Shown here: piece by piece, positions 53,992 to 61,992 of the stretch | How the letters are laid out: each line of letters begins with the position of its first letter | Position numbering within the stretch: position 1 is the stretch's first letter | NCBI GenBank assembly: GCA_027625095.1 | Contig: JAQBXN010000030.1 | Location: 1 to 64,000, forward strand | Reading direction: 5' to 3' | Length of the DNA stretch: 64,000 bases | DNA from: Planctomycetota bacterium | Lineage (GTDB): Bacteria > Planctomycetota > PUPC01 > JACPCR01 | Notes under the pieces: generated by a model | The model's database searches: none | Seen by the model: the letters and a program-made list of their open reading frames with translations, nothing else | Told to the model about the DNA's origin: nothing | Made by a program: the position numbers and the translations under genes

Positions 53992-54915
53992 TCAAATCAT
54001 TGTCAGCCAGCCAAACTTATCCTCACACTCGCCGCTAAGGAGTTCGAAGAAGTATTGCTGAATTTCCGTGGTAATCGGGCCTCGCTTGCCTTCTCCGACA
54101 GTGATTTTATCGACGCTGGCAATAGGGGTGATCTCCGCCGCTGTTCCGGTGAAGAACATCTCATCCACGATATAGAGATTCTCACGGGTGACTTGTCGCT
54201 CAGTAACATTGTACCCAAGTTCAACCGCTATCTGGATTGCGGAATCGCGGGTAATTCCCGGCAGGATGGCACTCGATGCAGGCGGAGTGAACAGCGCGCC
54301 ATCATTGATAAGAAAAATGTTCTCACCACTGCCTTCGCTCACGTAGCCGTAACTGTCCAGGACGATGCCTTCGTCGTAGCCGCCGAGTACGGCTTCCATC
54401 TTAACGAGTTGAGAGTTGATGTAGTTTCCGCCGGCTTTGGCAAGTGATGGAAACGTATTAGGCGCGGCCCGATTCCAGGAAGAAACGCAGACGTTTACCC
54501 CCTTCTCCAGTGCCTCGGGGCCCAAGTAGCTGCCCCATTCCCAGGCGGCGATAGCTGCCTCGACGGGGCAATTGAAAGGGTTCAACCCGATCCCACCGTA
54601 GCCACGCCAGATGATGGGACGGAGGTAACAGCTTTTGTAATCATTGGCCTTCACCACATCGATACATGCCTGTTTCAGGATATCGAAACTGACTTTTTCA
54701 TCACCATCCATGCGATAAATTTTCGCTGAATTTACCAGCCGCTTGATGTGCTCATCCAGCCGAAAGATCGCCGGGCCTGTTTTAGTGTCGTAGCAACGAA
54801 TGCCCTCGAACACGTTCGAGCCGTAATGTAACGCGTGGGTCATCACATGGACCTGGGCATTAGCCCACTCCACAAGTTCCCCGTTCATCCATATTTTTCC
54901 CTGTCCCCAAGACAT
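53992..54915 (-). CDS. ilvE: Branched-chain amino acid aminotransferase
   Basis: PLP-dependent class IV transaminase making Leu, Ile and Val. 307 residues with '[20 protein letters not shown]', the PLP-Lys in '[17 protein letters not shown]', '[13 protein letters not shown]' and '[16 protein letters not shown]'. Length matches family IlvE type I. AGGAG lies 7 bases before ATG and a good promoter just upstream gives a very short leader. Confidence 0.95.
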   Translation of the reverse strand: MSWGQGKIWMNGELVEWANAQVHVMTHALHYGSNVFEGIRCYDTKTGPAIFRLDEHIKRLVNSAKIYRMDGDEKVSFDILKQACIDVVKANDYKSCYLRPIIWRGYGGIGLNPFNCPVEAAIAAWEWGSYLGPEALEKGVNVCVSSWNRAAPNTFPSLAKAGGNYINSQLVKMEAVLGGYDEGIVLDSYGYVSEGSGENIFLINDGALFTPPASSAILPGITRDSAIQIAVELGYNVTERQVTRENLYIVDEMFFTGTAAEITPIASVDKITVGEGKRGPITTEIQQYFFELLSGECEDKFGWLTMI

Positions 54916-54933
54916 ATAAAACTCCTACCACTT

Positions 54934-54963
54934 AATATATTGTTCGTTGTTTGAACCTATCAA
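54934..54963 (-). promoter_or_regulatory. Sigma-70 promoter of ilvE
   Basis: Minus strand: TTGATA (54963-54958), 18-base spacer, TATATT (54939-54934). The -10 ends 18 bases before the ATG, leaving room only for the Shine-Dalgarno. Confidence 0.6.
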
Positions 54964-55067
54964 TAGATGCGGGGGGATTATTGGAACCGGTCTCGGAAAG
55001 ATCAAACCGTAAGCATGCGTCTGTGCTTTGGGGCAGACGGGCTGGCGTGTCTAAAGTTGGGAGAAAA

Positions 55068-55098
55068 CAGGTCGGAAATACTGCTATACTCCGACCTG
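55068..55098. promoter_or_regulatory. Hairpin enclosing a TATACT -10-like box
   Basis: Perfect 9-bp inverted arms CAGGTCGGA/TCCGACCTG flank 13 bases, the last six arm-adjacent bases including TATACT (55085-55090). It is 115 bases upstream of the permease gene. It could be an operator over the promoter; the rest of the 296-base spacer has nothing recognisable. Confidence 0.4.
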
Positions 55099-55211
55099 TA
55101 TTGAGCGATTCTCTAGGCACCTTCAACTTTTGCCCTGGATGGATGAGATGGCTCGAGTCTAAAGAAACGATCAATCCTGTCTTATTTGTTTCTGTTAAAC
55201 GATACTCCTTC

Positions 55212-56114
55212 ATGAAGATTCTGATCATTGCCGAGAGCACGGCCCGCCAGACATTCCGTCAGCCGCTCCTTTTTCTGATCGGCGGACTGGCGGGACTAAT
55301 GATTTTCTTCTTTCCCTACATAACCCTCTTCACGTTCGGCCAGTCTGAACAGCTCAATATGATGCGCGAGATGGGTCTCTCCACCATCACCATCGCGGGC
55401 CTGCTGTTCACCATTTTTGCTTCTACCCTGGCCATCACTGAAGACTTGGAACGTAAGAGCGCACTGACTCTCCTTTGCAAACCGGTGTATCGGTTTGAAT
55501 TCATCATCGGTAAGTTTCTGGGGATATCGTTTTCAATTTTCTGCGTCTTTGCGTTCCTGACAACGCTACTGCTCGGAACTCTCTGGCTTACAGAAACAGC
55601 AATTGCCCTTGGCGCTACGCTCAAAGGAGAAACTGGCTCTGTCTTTGATATTCCAAAAGACTTTTACGGCTACATCAGCCGCTATGCGCCTCCTATTCTC
55701 AAAGGCGTAGTACTCTCCTATTTCATGATTCTGTTGCTGAACGCCATATCCATTGCCGGGGCCACTCGCCTTCCAATGCTGCCGAATCTTGGAATGTGCC
55801 TGCTCATATTCCTCGCTGGAAATTTTTCTTCATTTCTCTTTGAAATGGTGGCCAAGTCAGCCGTGGGAGATTTGAAAGCGATTCAGGATTATTCGATCTT
55901 CACCCTGTTGTGGGAATACCCGCTTGTGGGCATAGCCCGAATCTTTTATGCGATCATCCCCAATCTTGAAAACTTCAACATTTCCAATGCGGTCGGTTAT
56001 GGACTGTATGTCTCACCGAAATATATTCTCTTGACCCTGGCCTACGGCATCACCTATACCGCCATTGCGCTGCTCACAGCGCTCGTGAGTTTCGAACATC
56101 GGGAACTTATGTAG
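55212..56114 (+). CDS. ABC-2 type transport permease-like membrane protein
   Basis: 300 residues from ATG 55212 (the frame upstream to 54951 is spacer). About six transmembrane helices: ~17-40, 50-75, 100-130, 165-190, 200-225, 265-290. 'SESTARQTFRQPLLFLI'-type start, 'STLAITEDLERKSALTLLCKP' and 'RFEFIIGKFLGI' (residues cited from the protein, first with minor variation) are typical of ABC-2 permease subunits. No ATPase gene is adjacent, which is unusual, so its partner is elsewhere. Confidence 0.82.
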   Translation: MKILIIAESTARQTFRQPLLFLIGGLAGLMIFFFPYITLFTFGQSEQLNMMREMGLSTITIAGLLFTIFASTLAITEDLERKSALTLLCKPVYRFEFIIGKFLGISFSIFCVFAFLTTLLLGTLWLTETAIALGATLKGETGSVFDIPKDFYGYISRYAPPILKGVVLSYFMILLLNAISIAGATRLPMLPNLGMCLLIFLAGNFSSFLFEMVAKSAVGDLKAIQDYSIFTLLWEYPLVGIARIFYAIIPNLENFNISNAVGYGLYVSPKYILLTLAYGITYTAIALLTALVSFEHRELM

Positions 56115-56173
56115 ACTCCTGCCGCATTTTTCAGCGTGCTTTGATCACACAGAATTTCATCGGAGGCGTACTT

Positions 56174-56905
56174 TTGCTTAACGCAGTTTTTGGGGATATT
56201 CACGGCAATCTGGATGCACTCGAAACATGTGTGGCGCACATGAAAGAAATCGGGGTTGAATACTACGTGTGCCTGGGCGACGTGGTTGGCTACGGCGCCC
56301 AGCCTGCCGAATGTCTGGCTCTGGTTCGTGAACTCACGAAGCACATCATCGCGGGCAATCACGAATACGCAGTCTGCGGAAAGATGGGTTTGGAATTCTT
56401 TAATGCATACGCCAAGGAGGCCATTGAATGGACCCAAAATCAGTTGTCCGAAGATGACCTCGAATTCATTCGCCGCATGCCCCTCCTCGAACAGGTGAAC
56501 GGGTATACCATCGCGCACAGCACCCTCCATGCGCCCGAAGCTTTCGGATACATCGAAACTCTTTACAGCGCACACATGTCACTGAGCTTCCTCGAAGACC
56601 AGGTCTGTTTTGTCGGGCATTCACACGTGCCCATCACCTTCGTGCTGGATCAGGAGCAGCGCACCCTGACTTACACCGTAGACGAAGAGATCACCCTCGG
56701 CCCCAGCCATAAGGCCCTTGTAAATGTCGGGAGTGTTGGACAGCCGCGCGATGAAAACCCAAAGGCCAGCTATGCCACCTATGACACGGAGACCGGCGAT
56801 GTGAAGATTCACCGACTGGAGTACGATGTCCAAACAGCCGCGCAGAAGATAAGGGATGCAGGGCTTCCGGAAGTTCTCTCCTCCCGGCTGGTGATGGGCA
56901 GGTAG
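56174..56905 (+). CDS. Metallophosphoesterase (calcineurin-like)
   Basis: 243 residues starting at TTG 56174, chosen because GGAGG lies 7 bases upstream and the product then begins 'MLNAVFGDIHGNLDALETC' as the family does; a TTG at 56141 would add 11 residues with no ribosome site. Dimetal motifs are GDIHGN, 'CLGDVVGYGAQP' (GDxxxxG), 'AGNHEYAV' (GNHE) and 'VGHSHVPI' (GHxH), with an additional upstream His. This is the YfcE/Rv0805-like sub-class; substrate unknown. Confidence 0.91.
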   Translation: MLNAVFGDIHGNLDALETCVAHMKEIGVEYYVCLGDVVGYGAQPAECLALVRELTKHIIAGNHEYAVCGKMGLEFFNAYAKEAIEWTQNQLSEDDLEFIRRMPLLEQVNGYTIAHSTLHAPEAFGYIETLYSAHMSLSFLEDQVCFVGHSHVPITFVLDQEQRTLTYTVDEEITLGPSHKALVNVGSVGQPRDENPKASYATYDTETGDVKIHRLEYDVQTAAQKIRDAGLPEVLSSRLVMGR

Positions 56906-57008
56906 GCGGGGCAGGTTCAAGCCCATGAGGTGTGCTCAGATTCTGATCCTTAAATCGGGAGGCCAAAGTCACATAATCGATCAACCTACCTTAATTAAGG
57001 AATGGAGC

Positions 57009-57230
57009 ATGAGTCGGAAAATGACCATCGACGAAATCTATCTGGCGTTTGATTCCGAATGGGTGTTGCTTGAAGACCCGGAAACCACGGAAAGCCTGGA
57101 AATACTGAAAGGCACAGTGCTTTGCCATAGCAAAGACAGAAAAGAGGTCTATCAGAAAGCAATGGAGCTTCGGCCGAAACATTCTTCCTTTCTGTTTACG
57201 GGGCGGATTGAAACAAAGTTAGCTTTATGA
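57009..57230 (+). CDS. Small DUF5678-like protein
   Basis: 73 residues from ATG 57009 with GGAATGGAG just upstream. 'FDSEWVLLEDPE' followed by 'LKGTVLCHSKDRKEVYQKAM' resembles DUF5678, small proteins commonly encoded beside retropepsin-like genes. Its stop overlaps the next start by 4 bases (ATGA). Function unknown; the pairing suggests a shared role. Confidence 0.68.
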   Translation: MSRKMTIDEIYLAFDSEWVLLEDPETTESLEILKGTVLCHSKDRKEVYQKAMELRPKHSSFLFTGRIETKLAL

Positions 57231-57607
57231 GGCTCAACTTTAATTCGGAAGATGGTTGCGTCCTTGTTCCCACCCAAGTGTCAGGGCCCTCAGGGAAATG
57301 TGTCGTACGTTCGGTGCTGGATACCGGAGCAATGTCTTCGATGGTCAGCAGAGAGACATTGCTTCTCCTGGGCTATGACATAGATGCCAGCGAGACCATT
57401 GAGATGACAACAGGTAGTGGTAAAGAATTGGTGCCAGGGGTGGATGTACTGGAGGTCTATGCGCTGGGTATTGTGAGGAAGAACCTAAAAGTCATCTGTC
57501 ACACCCTTCCACCGAGTGCCCGAGTTGACGGAGTTCATGGATTCGACTTCTTCAACTCACGAAGACTGCTCATTGATTTTGCCGAAGAATTCGTCGAAGT
57601 TATTTAG
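57227..57607 (+). CDS. Retropepsin-like aspartic protease (clan AA)
   Basis: 126 residues resembling bacterial single-domain retropepsins that act as homodimers. The active-site motif is LDTGA in 'RSVLDTGAMSSMVSRETLLL', followed by the flap-like 'MTTGSGKELVPGVDVLEVYA' and the C-terminal hydrophobic-Gly element 'VDGVHGFDFFNSRRLLIDF', the second family signature. No signal peptide. Translationally coupled to the DUF5678-like gene. Whether it is an active protease or has a regulatory role is open. Confidence 0.85.
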   Translation: MRLNFNSEDGCVLVPTQVSGPSGKCVVRSVLDTGAMSSMVSRETLLLLGYDIDASETIEMTTGSGKELVPGVDVLEVYALGIVRKNLKVICHTLPPSARVDGVHGFDFFNSRRLLIDFAEEFVEVI

Positions 57608-57676
57608 GCGCTGGGAGCACTGATTACATATCTCCCGGCTTTCTCTTCACTGGTACATCCCGCACAAGAAGAAGAC

Positions 57677-59116
57677 CTAACCTCCCAAAAACAACTCTCG
57701 CACCGGCTGTCCGGTCCCATCGATCGTCGCATAGAACGGCCGCTGCTCGATTTTGAATGCAGTCTTGGGGTGGATACCCATCGCCGAGTAAATGGTGGCA
57801 TGGAGATCCGTGATACTCACCGGATTCTCAACAGCCTTGAGCGGGCGCTCATCAGCGGTCTTGCCATAAACAAATGCCTTCTTCACTCCGCCACCAAACA
57901 TGGCAACGGTGGTGCCACCCGTGAAGTGACGGTGAAGACCATAGTGCTTCATCTCCTTGAGCTTGTCCGTACGAGCCCGAGATTGGTCAAGTGCCTTCGA
58001 ACCGGGAACGCCCTCGATAATCATGTCTCGACTGAATTCACTGGCGACGACGATCAATGTTCGCTCAAGCAGGCCTTTCTCCTCAAGATCGAGAACCAGT
58101 TGGGTAATCGGCTTGTCGATCTCGGCCTTTAATCTCTTAACGGTCGTATGGCCGTTTTCGTGAGTATCGAAATGGACGAACGGAATATACTCGGTGGTCA
58201 CTTCAATGAACCGAGCCCCTGACTCCACCAGCCGCCTGGCTAGCAGGCAGCCACGACCAAACCGGCCAGTGTCGTATTTCTGATAGCTCTCTTTCGGCTC
58301 GAGTGAAATATCGAACGCGTCTTTATGTTTTGAGGTCAGGAGCCGATGCGCATTGTCCAGGGATCTCAACATGGACTCCTGCTGATAGTCGCTCAGATAT
58401 TCTTTGTTCGGATTCTTATCCAAAAGCTTCTTATAGAACTTGTATCGATCAGCAAACCGGCCGGGCTCCATCCCTGCGGGAGGTCTTACTGATTTCGCTG
58501 CGTCCTTGGGATAGGGGAGATTGAACGGACCGTATTCCGTCCCGAAGAATCCTGCTGTGGTGAATGCCTTGAGTTCTTCCTTTTCCCCCACCCCTTCAAG
58601 CCGCTGACCGATATTGATGAAAGGCGGAATCACGTCGTTGCGAGGCCCAAGTGCCTTGGCCATCCACGCCCCTATGTGGGGTGCGGCCACGGTCAGCGGC
58701 GGAACATACCCCGTGTGCCAGTGATACTGATGTCGCGAGTGAAGGATGTGGCCGAGGTCCGCCTGGTAGCACGAACGTATCAACGTGGCCCGATCCATAA
58801 TCGTGGCCAGATTCTCCATCCCCTGGGTGAGCTTTATATTGTCCACCGCCGTATCGATTGCGGGGAACGTGCTCAAAATCTTGTTCACGTCCAAGCCGAC
58901 TTCGAAGGGGAAGTAACGTTTAGGATCCCAAGTGTCCGGCGCGGCCATCCCACCAGCCATCCAGAGAATGATGCAACAATCAGCAGTCGGCGTCGGCTGC
59001 ACCAGCTTCTCCCCTTCGTCAGCAGTTACCAGTCGCGGCTCACCGGTCATCAAGGCGGCAGCGCCAGCGGCGGAAAGTTTCTTTATGAAGTCGCGGCGGG
59101 TTTGTTGGTCTATCAT
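57677..59116 (-). CDS. DUF1501 family Tat-exported protein
   Basis: 479 residues, second DUF1501 protein of the window and not a close copy of the first. A twin-arginine signal is at 'QQTRRDFIKKLSAAGAAALM'. Family segments are 'WMAGGMAAPDTWDPKRYFP', 'ARRLVESGARFIEVTTEYIPF', 'LIVVASEFSRDMI' and 'HRHFTGGTTVAMFGGGVKKA', with the C-terminal 'DLHATIYSAMGIHPKTAF'. It pairs with the PSCyt1-type gene at 59459-61894, from which it is separated by a small unassigned gene. Confidence 0.91.
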   Translation of the reverse strand: MIDQQTRRDFIKKLSAAGAAALMTGEPRLVTADEGEKLVQPTPTADCCIILWMAGGMAAPDTWDPKRYFPFEVGLDVNKILSTFPAIDTAVDNIKLTQGMENLATIMDRATLIRSCYQADLGHILHSRHQYHWHTGYVPPLTVAAPHIGAWMAKALGPRNDVIPPFINIGQRLEGVGEKEELKAFTTAGFFGTEYGPFNLPYPKDAAKSVRPPAGMEPGRFADRYKFYKKLLDKNPNKEYLSDYQQESMLRSLDNAHRLLTSKHKDAFDISLEPKESYQKYDTGRFGRGCLLARRLVESGARFIEVTTEYIPFVHFDTHENGHTTVKRLKAEIDKPITQLVLDLEEKGLLERTLIVVASEFSRDMIIEGVPGSKALDQSRARTDKLKEMKHYGLHRHFTGGTTVAMFGGGVKKAFVYGKTADERPLKAVENPVSITDLHATIYSAMGIHPKTAFKIEQRPFYATIDGTGQPVRELFLGG

Positions 59117-59170
59117 GGTTTTGGTTGAGGATTGAAGTAGCCGAATTGAATGTCCTTGCAGGAATCAGCT

Positions 59171-59455
59171 TTAAAGTCGGCAAAGCCCCTCAGGTTCCGA
59201 GGAATTGAAAGTCATCCAGAGAATCGGCAAAGAAAACATTATCAAGCCAGAGCTTAAGTTCTTCCATGCTCTGAGTGGACTCGATGACTTGGATAGACTC
59301 AACCGGGATGTCATCGAATTTTGACGGAGCTGACGGGTGAGGGTTGCTTGTTGGGCTTTCAACTTGCTCCGAACGTTGAGAGGTTCTTCCAGGAGAAGCT
59401 GAACGCCGCTGCCCGGAAAATTTCGGACCAGTTTCTGAAGGCGTCTCTTGTTCAT
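59171..59455 (-). pseudogene. Small unassigned gene, possibly frameshifted
   Basis: ATG 59455, 3 bases after the stop of the PSCyt1-type gene, opens a basic 'MNKRRLQKLVRNFPGSG' start that looks coding for ~45 residues. Beyond an AAAA run (TTTT at 59319-59322 on the plus strand) the coding-like character moves to another frame, with 'IESTQSMEELKLWLDNVFF' and 'DSLDDFQFL' ending at 59190. A single-base indel would join them into one ~90-residue protein. Alternatively one of two overlapping frames alone is real. Family not recognised. Confidence 0.4.
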
Positions 59456-59458
59456 GAT

Positions 59459-61894
59459 TTATCGTACTAATTGAAATTCCGGAAGCATGAGGATCGCCCA
59501 AAGCAAGTCTTCTACGCCCTGCTCGCCCGGTGTAGCTTCAAGGAGTTCTTGAGAAACGGCGGCTTCTTCACTCGAAGGAATGCGCGACAGCGCATATTGA
59601 TAAAGCCAGTTCACAAATTCTCCTGCGGACTGCTGCCGTCTGGCAACGAGTTTCTTAGCCCCAGATCTCAAAGTATCCGCCATGATCTCACCGTTCTGTA
59701 GATCAATGGCCTGCAAAGTTGTCAGCTCTGCTGGTCGGGTAGTCACCACCTGTTCCCGGTGTGGGCGACCGAGCGAACGCATGAGAAAGTCATTATTCAC
59801 CAGGGATGCGCGTACAAACATCTTTGTCGTTGAGAGAGACTGGGCCAGCGACAGCCGTATCTGGTCGACAACTTGAGGCCCTAGAAAATCCTGCCTGGCG
59901 ACCAGAACCGCAGGCTTCCATTCGACATCCTGCTCTTTGAACCTGCCTTTGGAATCTGGAATCGCCACAGTCCACTGCCAGGTATCGTCGCTGAAAATCG
60001 AAGGGATATCCTTGGCTTGAGTTTGCAAAAAGAGAGCGGCCATGTTCGGGCTGTCCCCGGCGTTACGTGCCACAACGAGAATCGTGTTCATCCCCACCTT
60101 GAGAGCGGCGCCAATCGGCAGATGTTCCACTGTTGGCCATTCCTTATCTTCCCCGACCTTGATTCCGTTGACGTAAAGAATGTACTCGTTGTCGCAGGTA
60201 ATGACGGCGGCTGAGTTTTCAGGGAATTCCTTGAGTTCGAACTGTTTCCGGAAAGTTACGCTTTCACCGGCCTGAGCGGGCTTGGACTGATCATCTGACC
60301 AGATCCACTTACCCTTAACGATGTTCTCCTGTTCGTCCCCCTTCTGCTGTTCAAGCTTGCCTCTGAACACCTTTGCGTCATTTCTAGTACTGCCGGCTCC
60401 TGTTACCTGCCAGACGGCATCGATAAACTGCTCGGCCGTCATACGCTTCGGAAGCGGACCCGTGTATGAATAGGCCCCCGGACCTGGCTCACTTTGTTGC
60501 ACAACCGCCTTTGACTGATAGGCCTGCGACGAGACGATCAACTCGATGGTCTTCTTCAAGTCGTACTTGTTATCCACAAGGTACACCGCCAGGAAATCCA
60601 GCAAGTCCTCGTTCCAGGGTTCGGTATGCATTGCATCGACAGGATGAACGATGCCGCGCCCCATCAACCGATGCCAGATTCGGTTTACAATCGTGCGGGG
60701 GAGCCGGCCGTTTTCCGAATGCGTCATCAGCTCCGACAACTGCTTCAAGCGTTCCTGTGGTGAGGCTTTCGGGTCGACTTGTCCCAGTTCAGGGAACAGC
60801 CATGCAGGTTCAGCGTTCTTCCCGGTTGGCTTATCGCAACGATGAATTTCGAGTGGGTTATTGGAGTAGACGGCAGCCAGGTTGTAAGCCTCCTCCAGCT
60901 TCCACCGATCGATAAAACTGTCGTGACAAGAGGCACACTTAAGATTGATGCCAAGGAAGACCTGCGAGATGTTTTGGGCAAACTGAATCTCAGTCGTCTG
61001 ACTCGAATTCACCTCGCCGCGCCATTTGATGCCCTTAATAAAACCTTCGGATTCGACATTGGGAGAAATGAGCTCTCGCACGAACTGATCGTATGGCTTG
61101 TTGTTAACAAGAGAACTGTACAGCCAATTCGTGACCTGCTTTCGTCCACCAGTGATGAAGCCGGTGCCCGTGTAATCATTTCGCAAAAGATCGTTCCAGA
61201 AGGTCAGCCAATGTTCAGCATAGGCGATATCGTTCGCGAGGACGGTATTGATTAAACGCTGCCGATTTTCCGATTTGGCATCAGTAAGGAACGAGTTCAG
61301 TTCCTCCGGTGTTGGCAATAGACCAATCACATCCATGAACAAGCGGCGAATGAATGCACTATCCTCCATAGTCGCAGACTGGGGCATCTTCTGCTGCGCC
61401 AGTTGGTCGTCGAGAATCCTGTCAATGGGGTTGGTGCGGTCCTTTATCGCCACCGGAAGATCCGGCCTCCTGGGTTTTAATGGAGGTTCCCATGAGCTTT
61501 TGCCAAAAGTGAATCCAGGCTCCCAGGTTAATCCTTCGGTGATCCATTTCTTGAGCAGGGCGGCTTCCTGCGGGCTGACGCGTTCCCCTTTCGGCGGCAT
61601 CGCAAGTTCCGGATCTTCTGTTGTGACTACCCGATAGAGAATGCTCTCCTCGGCGTTGCCCGGTTTCACGATCTCGCCATTCTCACTCCCCTTCAGGAGA
61701 AGATCTCGCGTGTTCATCGAGAGCCCGCCCTTCTTCTTTTCGCCCGTGTGACATTTGCCACAACTCTTCCTGATGATTGGGACGATGTGGTGGGCAAAAT
61801 CGATCTTATCTTCCGCCGCGACCTTACAGAGAGTCAAGCAAGCAATCAGTGTCAAAATGGAGCGGGGAACGGCCTTACTGATTGCAGGTTTCAT
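59459..61894 (-). CDS. Planctomycete-type cytochrome c / DUF1549-DUF1553 exported protein
   Basis: 811 residues. Signal peptide ~1-27; c-type haem motif CGKCH in 'RKSCGKCHTGEKKKGG' (~45-49) within PSCyt1; DUF1549 (~150-390) with 'CASCHDSFIDRWKLEEAYN'; DUF1553 from ~390. A sugar-binding-like beta domain is inserted at ~520-650 ('FRKQFELKEFP', 'YILYVNGIKVGEDKEWP', as in rhamnosidase N-domains or PA14-like modules). The C-terminal 'LWAILMLPEFQLVR' is the usual ending. It is shorter in the middle than the 1022-residue relative at 2274. Paired with the DUF1501 gene downstream. Confidence 0.9.
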   Translation of the reverse strand: MKPAISKAVPRSILTLIACLTLCKVAAEDKIDFAHHIVPIIRKSCGKCHTGEKKKGGLSMNTRDLLLKGSENGEIVKPGNAEESILYRVVTTEDPELAMPPKGERVSPQEAALLKKWITEGLTWEPGFTFGKSSWEPPLKPRRPDLPVAIKDRTNPIDRILDDQLAQQKMPQSATMEDSAFIRRLFMDVIGLLPTPEELNSFLTDAKSENRQRLINTVLANDIAYAEHWLTFWNDLLRNDYTGTGFITGGRKQVTNWLYSSLVNNKPYDQFVRELISPNVESEGFIKGIKWRGEVNSSQTTEIQFAQNISQVFLGINLKCASCHDSFIDRWKLEEAYNLAAVYSNNPLEIHRCDKPTGKNAEPAWLFPELGQVDPKASPQERLKQLSELMTHSENGRLPRTIVNRIWHRLMGRGIVHPVDAMHTEPWNEDLLDFLAVYLVDNKYDLKKTIELIVSSQAYQSKAVVQQSEPGPGAYSYTGPLPKRMTAEQFIDAVWQVTGAGSTRNDAKVFRGKLEQQKGDEQENIVKGKWIWSDDQSKPAQAGESVTFRKQFELKEFPENSAAVITCDNEYILYVNGIKVGEDKEWPTVEHLPIGAALKVGMNTILVVARNAGDSPNMAALFLQTQAKDIPSIFSDDTWQWTVAIPDSKGRFKEQDVEWKPAVLVARQDFLGPQVVDQIRLSLAQSLSTTKMFVRASLVNNDFLMRSLGRPHREQVVTTRPAELTTLQAIDLQNGEIMADTLRSGAKKLVARRQQSAGEFVNWLYQYALSRIPSSEEAAVSQELLEATPGEQGVEDLLWAILMLPEFQLVR

Positions 61895-61992
61895 TCACAT
61901 CCTTATGGAATTTCGCTGACATTTGAATTTGAGGATTTCATCCGCAGTTAATTCATTCGCTATTCACAAGTAATCGTTTCTAGCGTATCACG

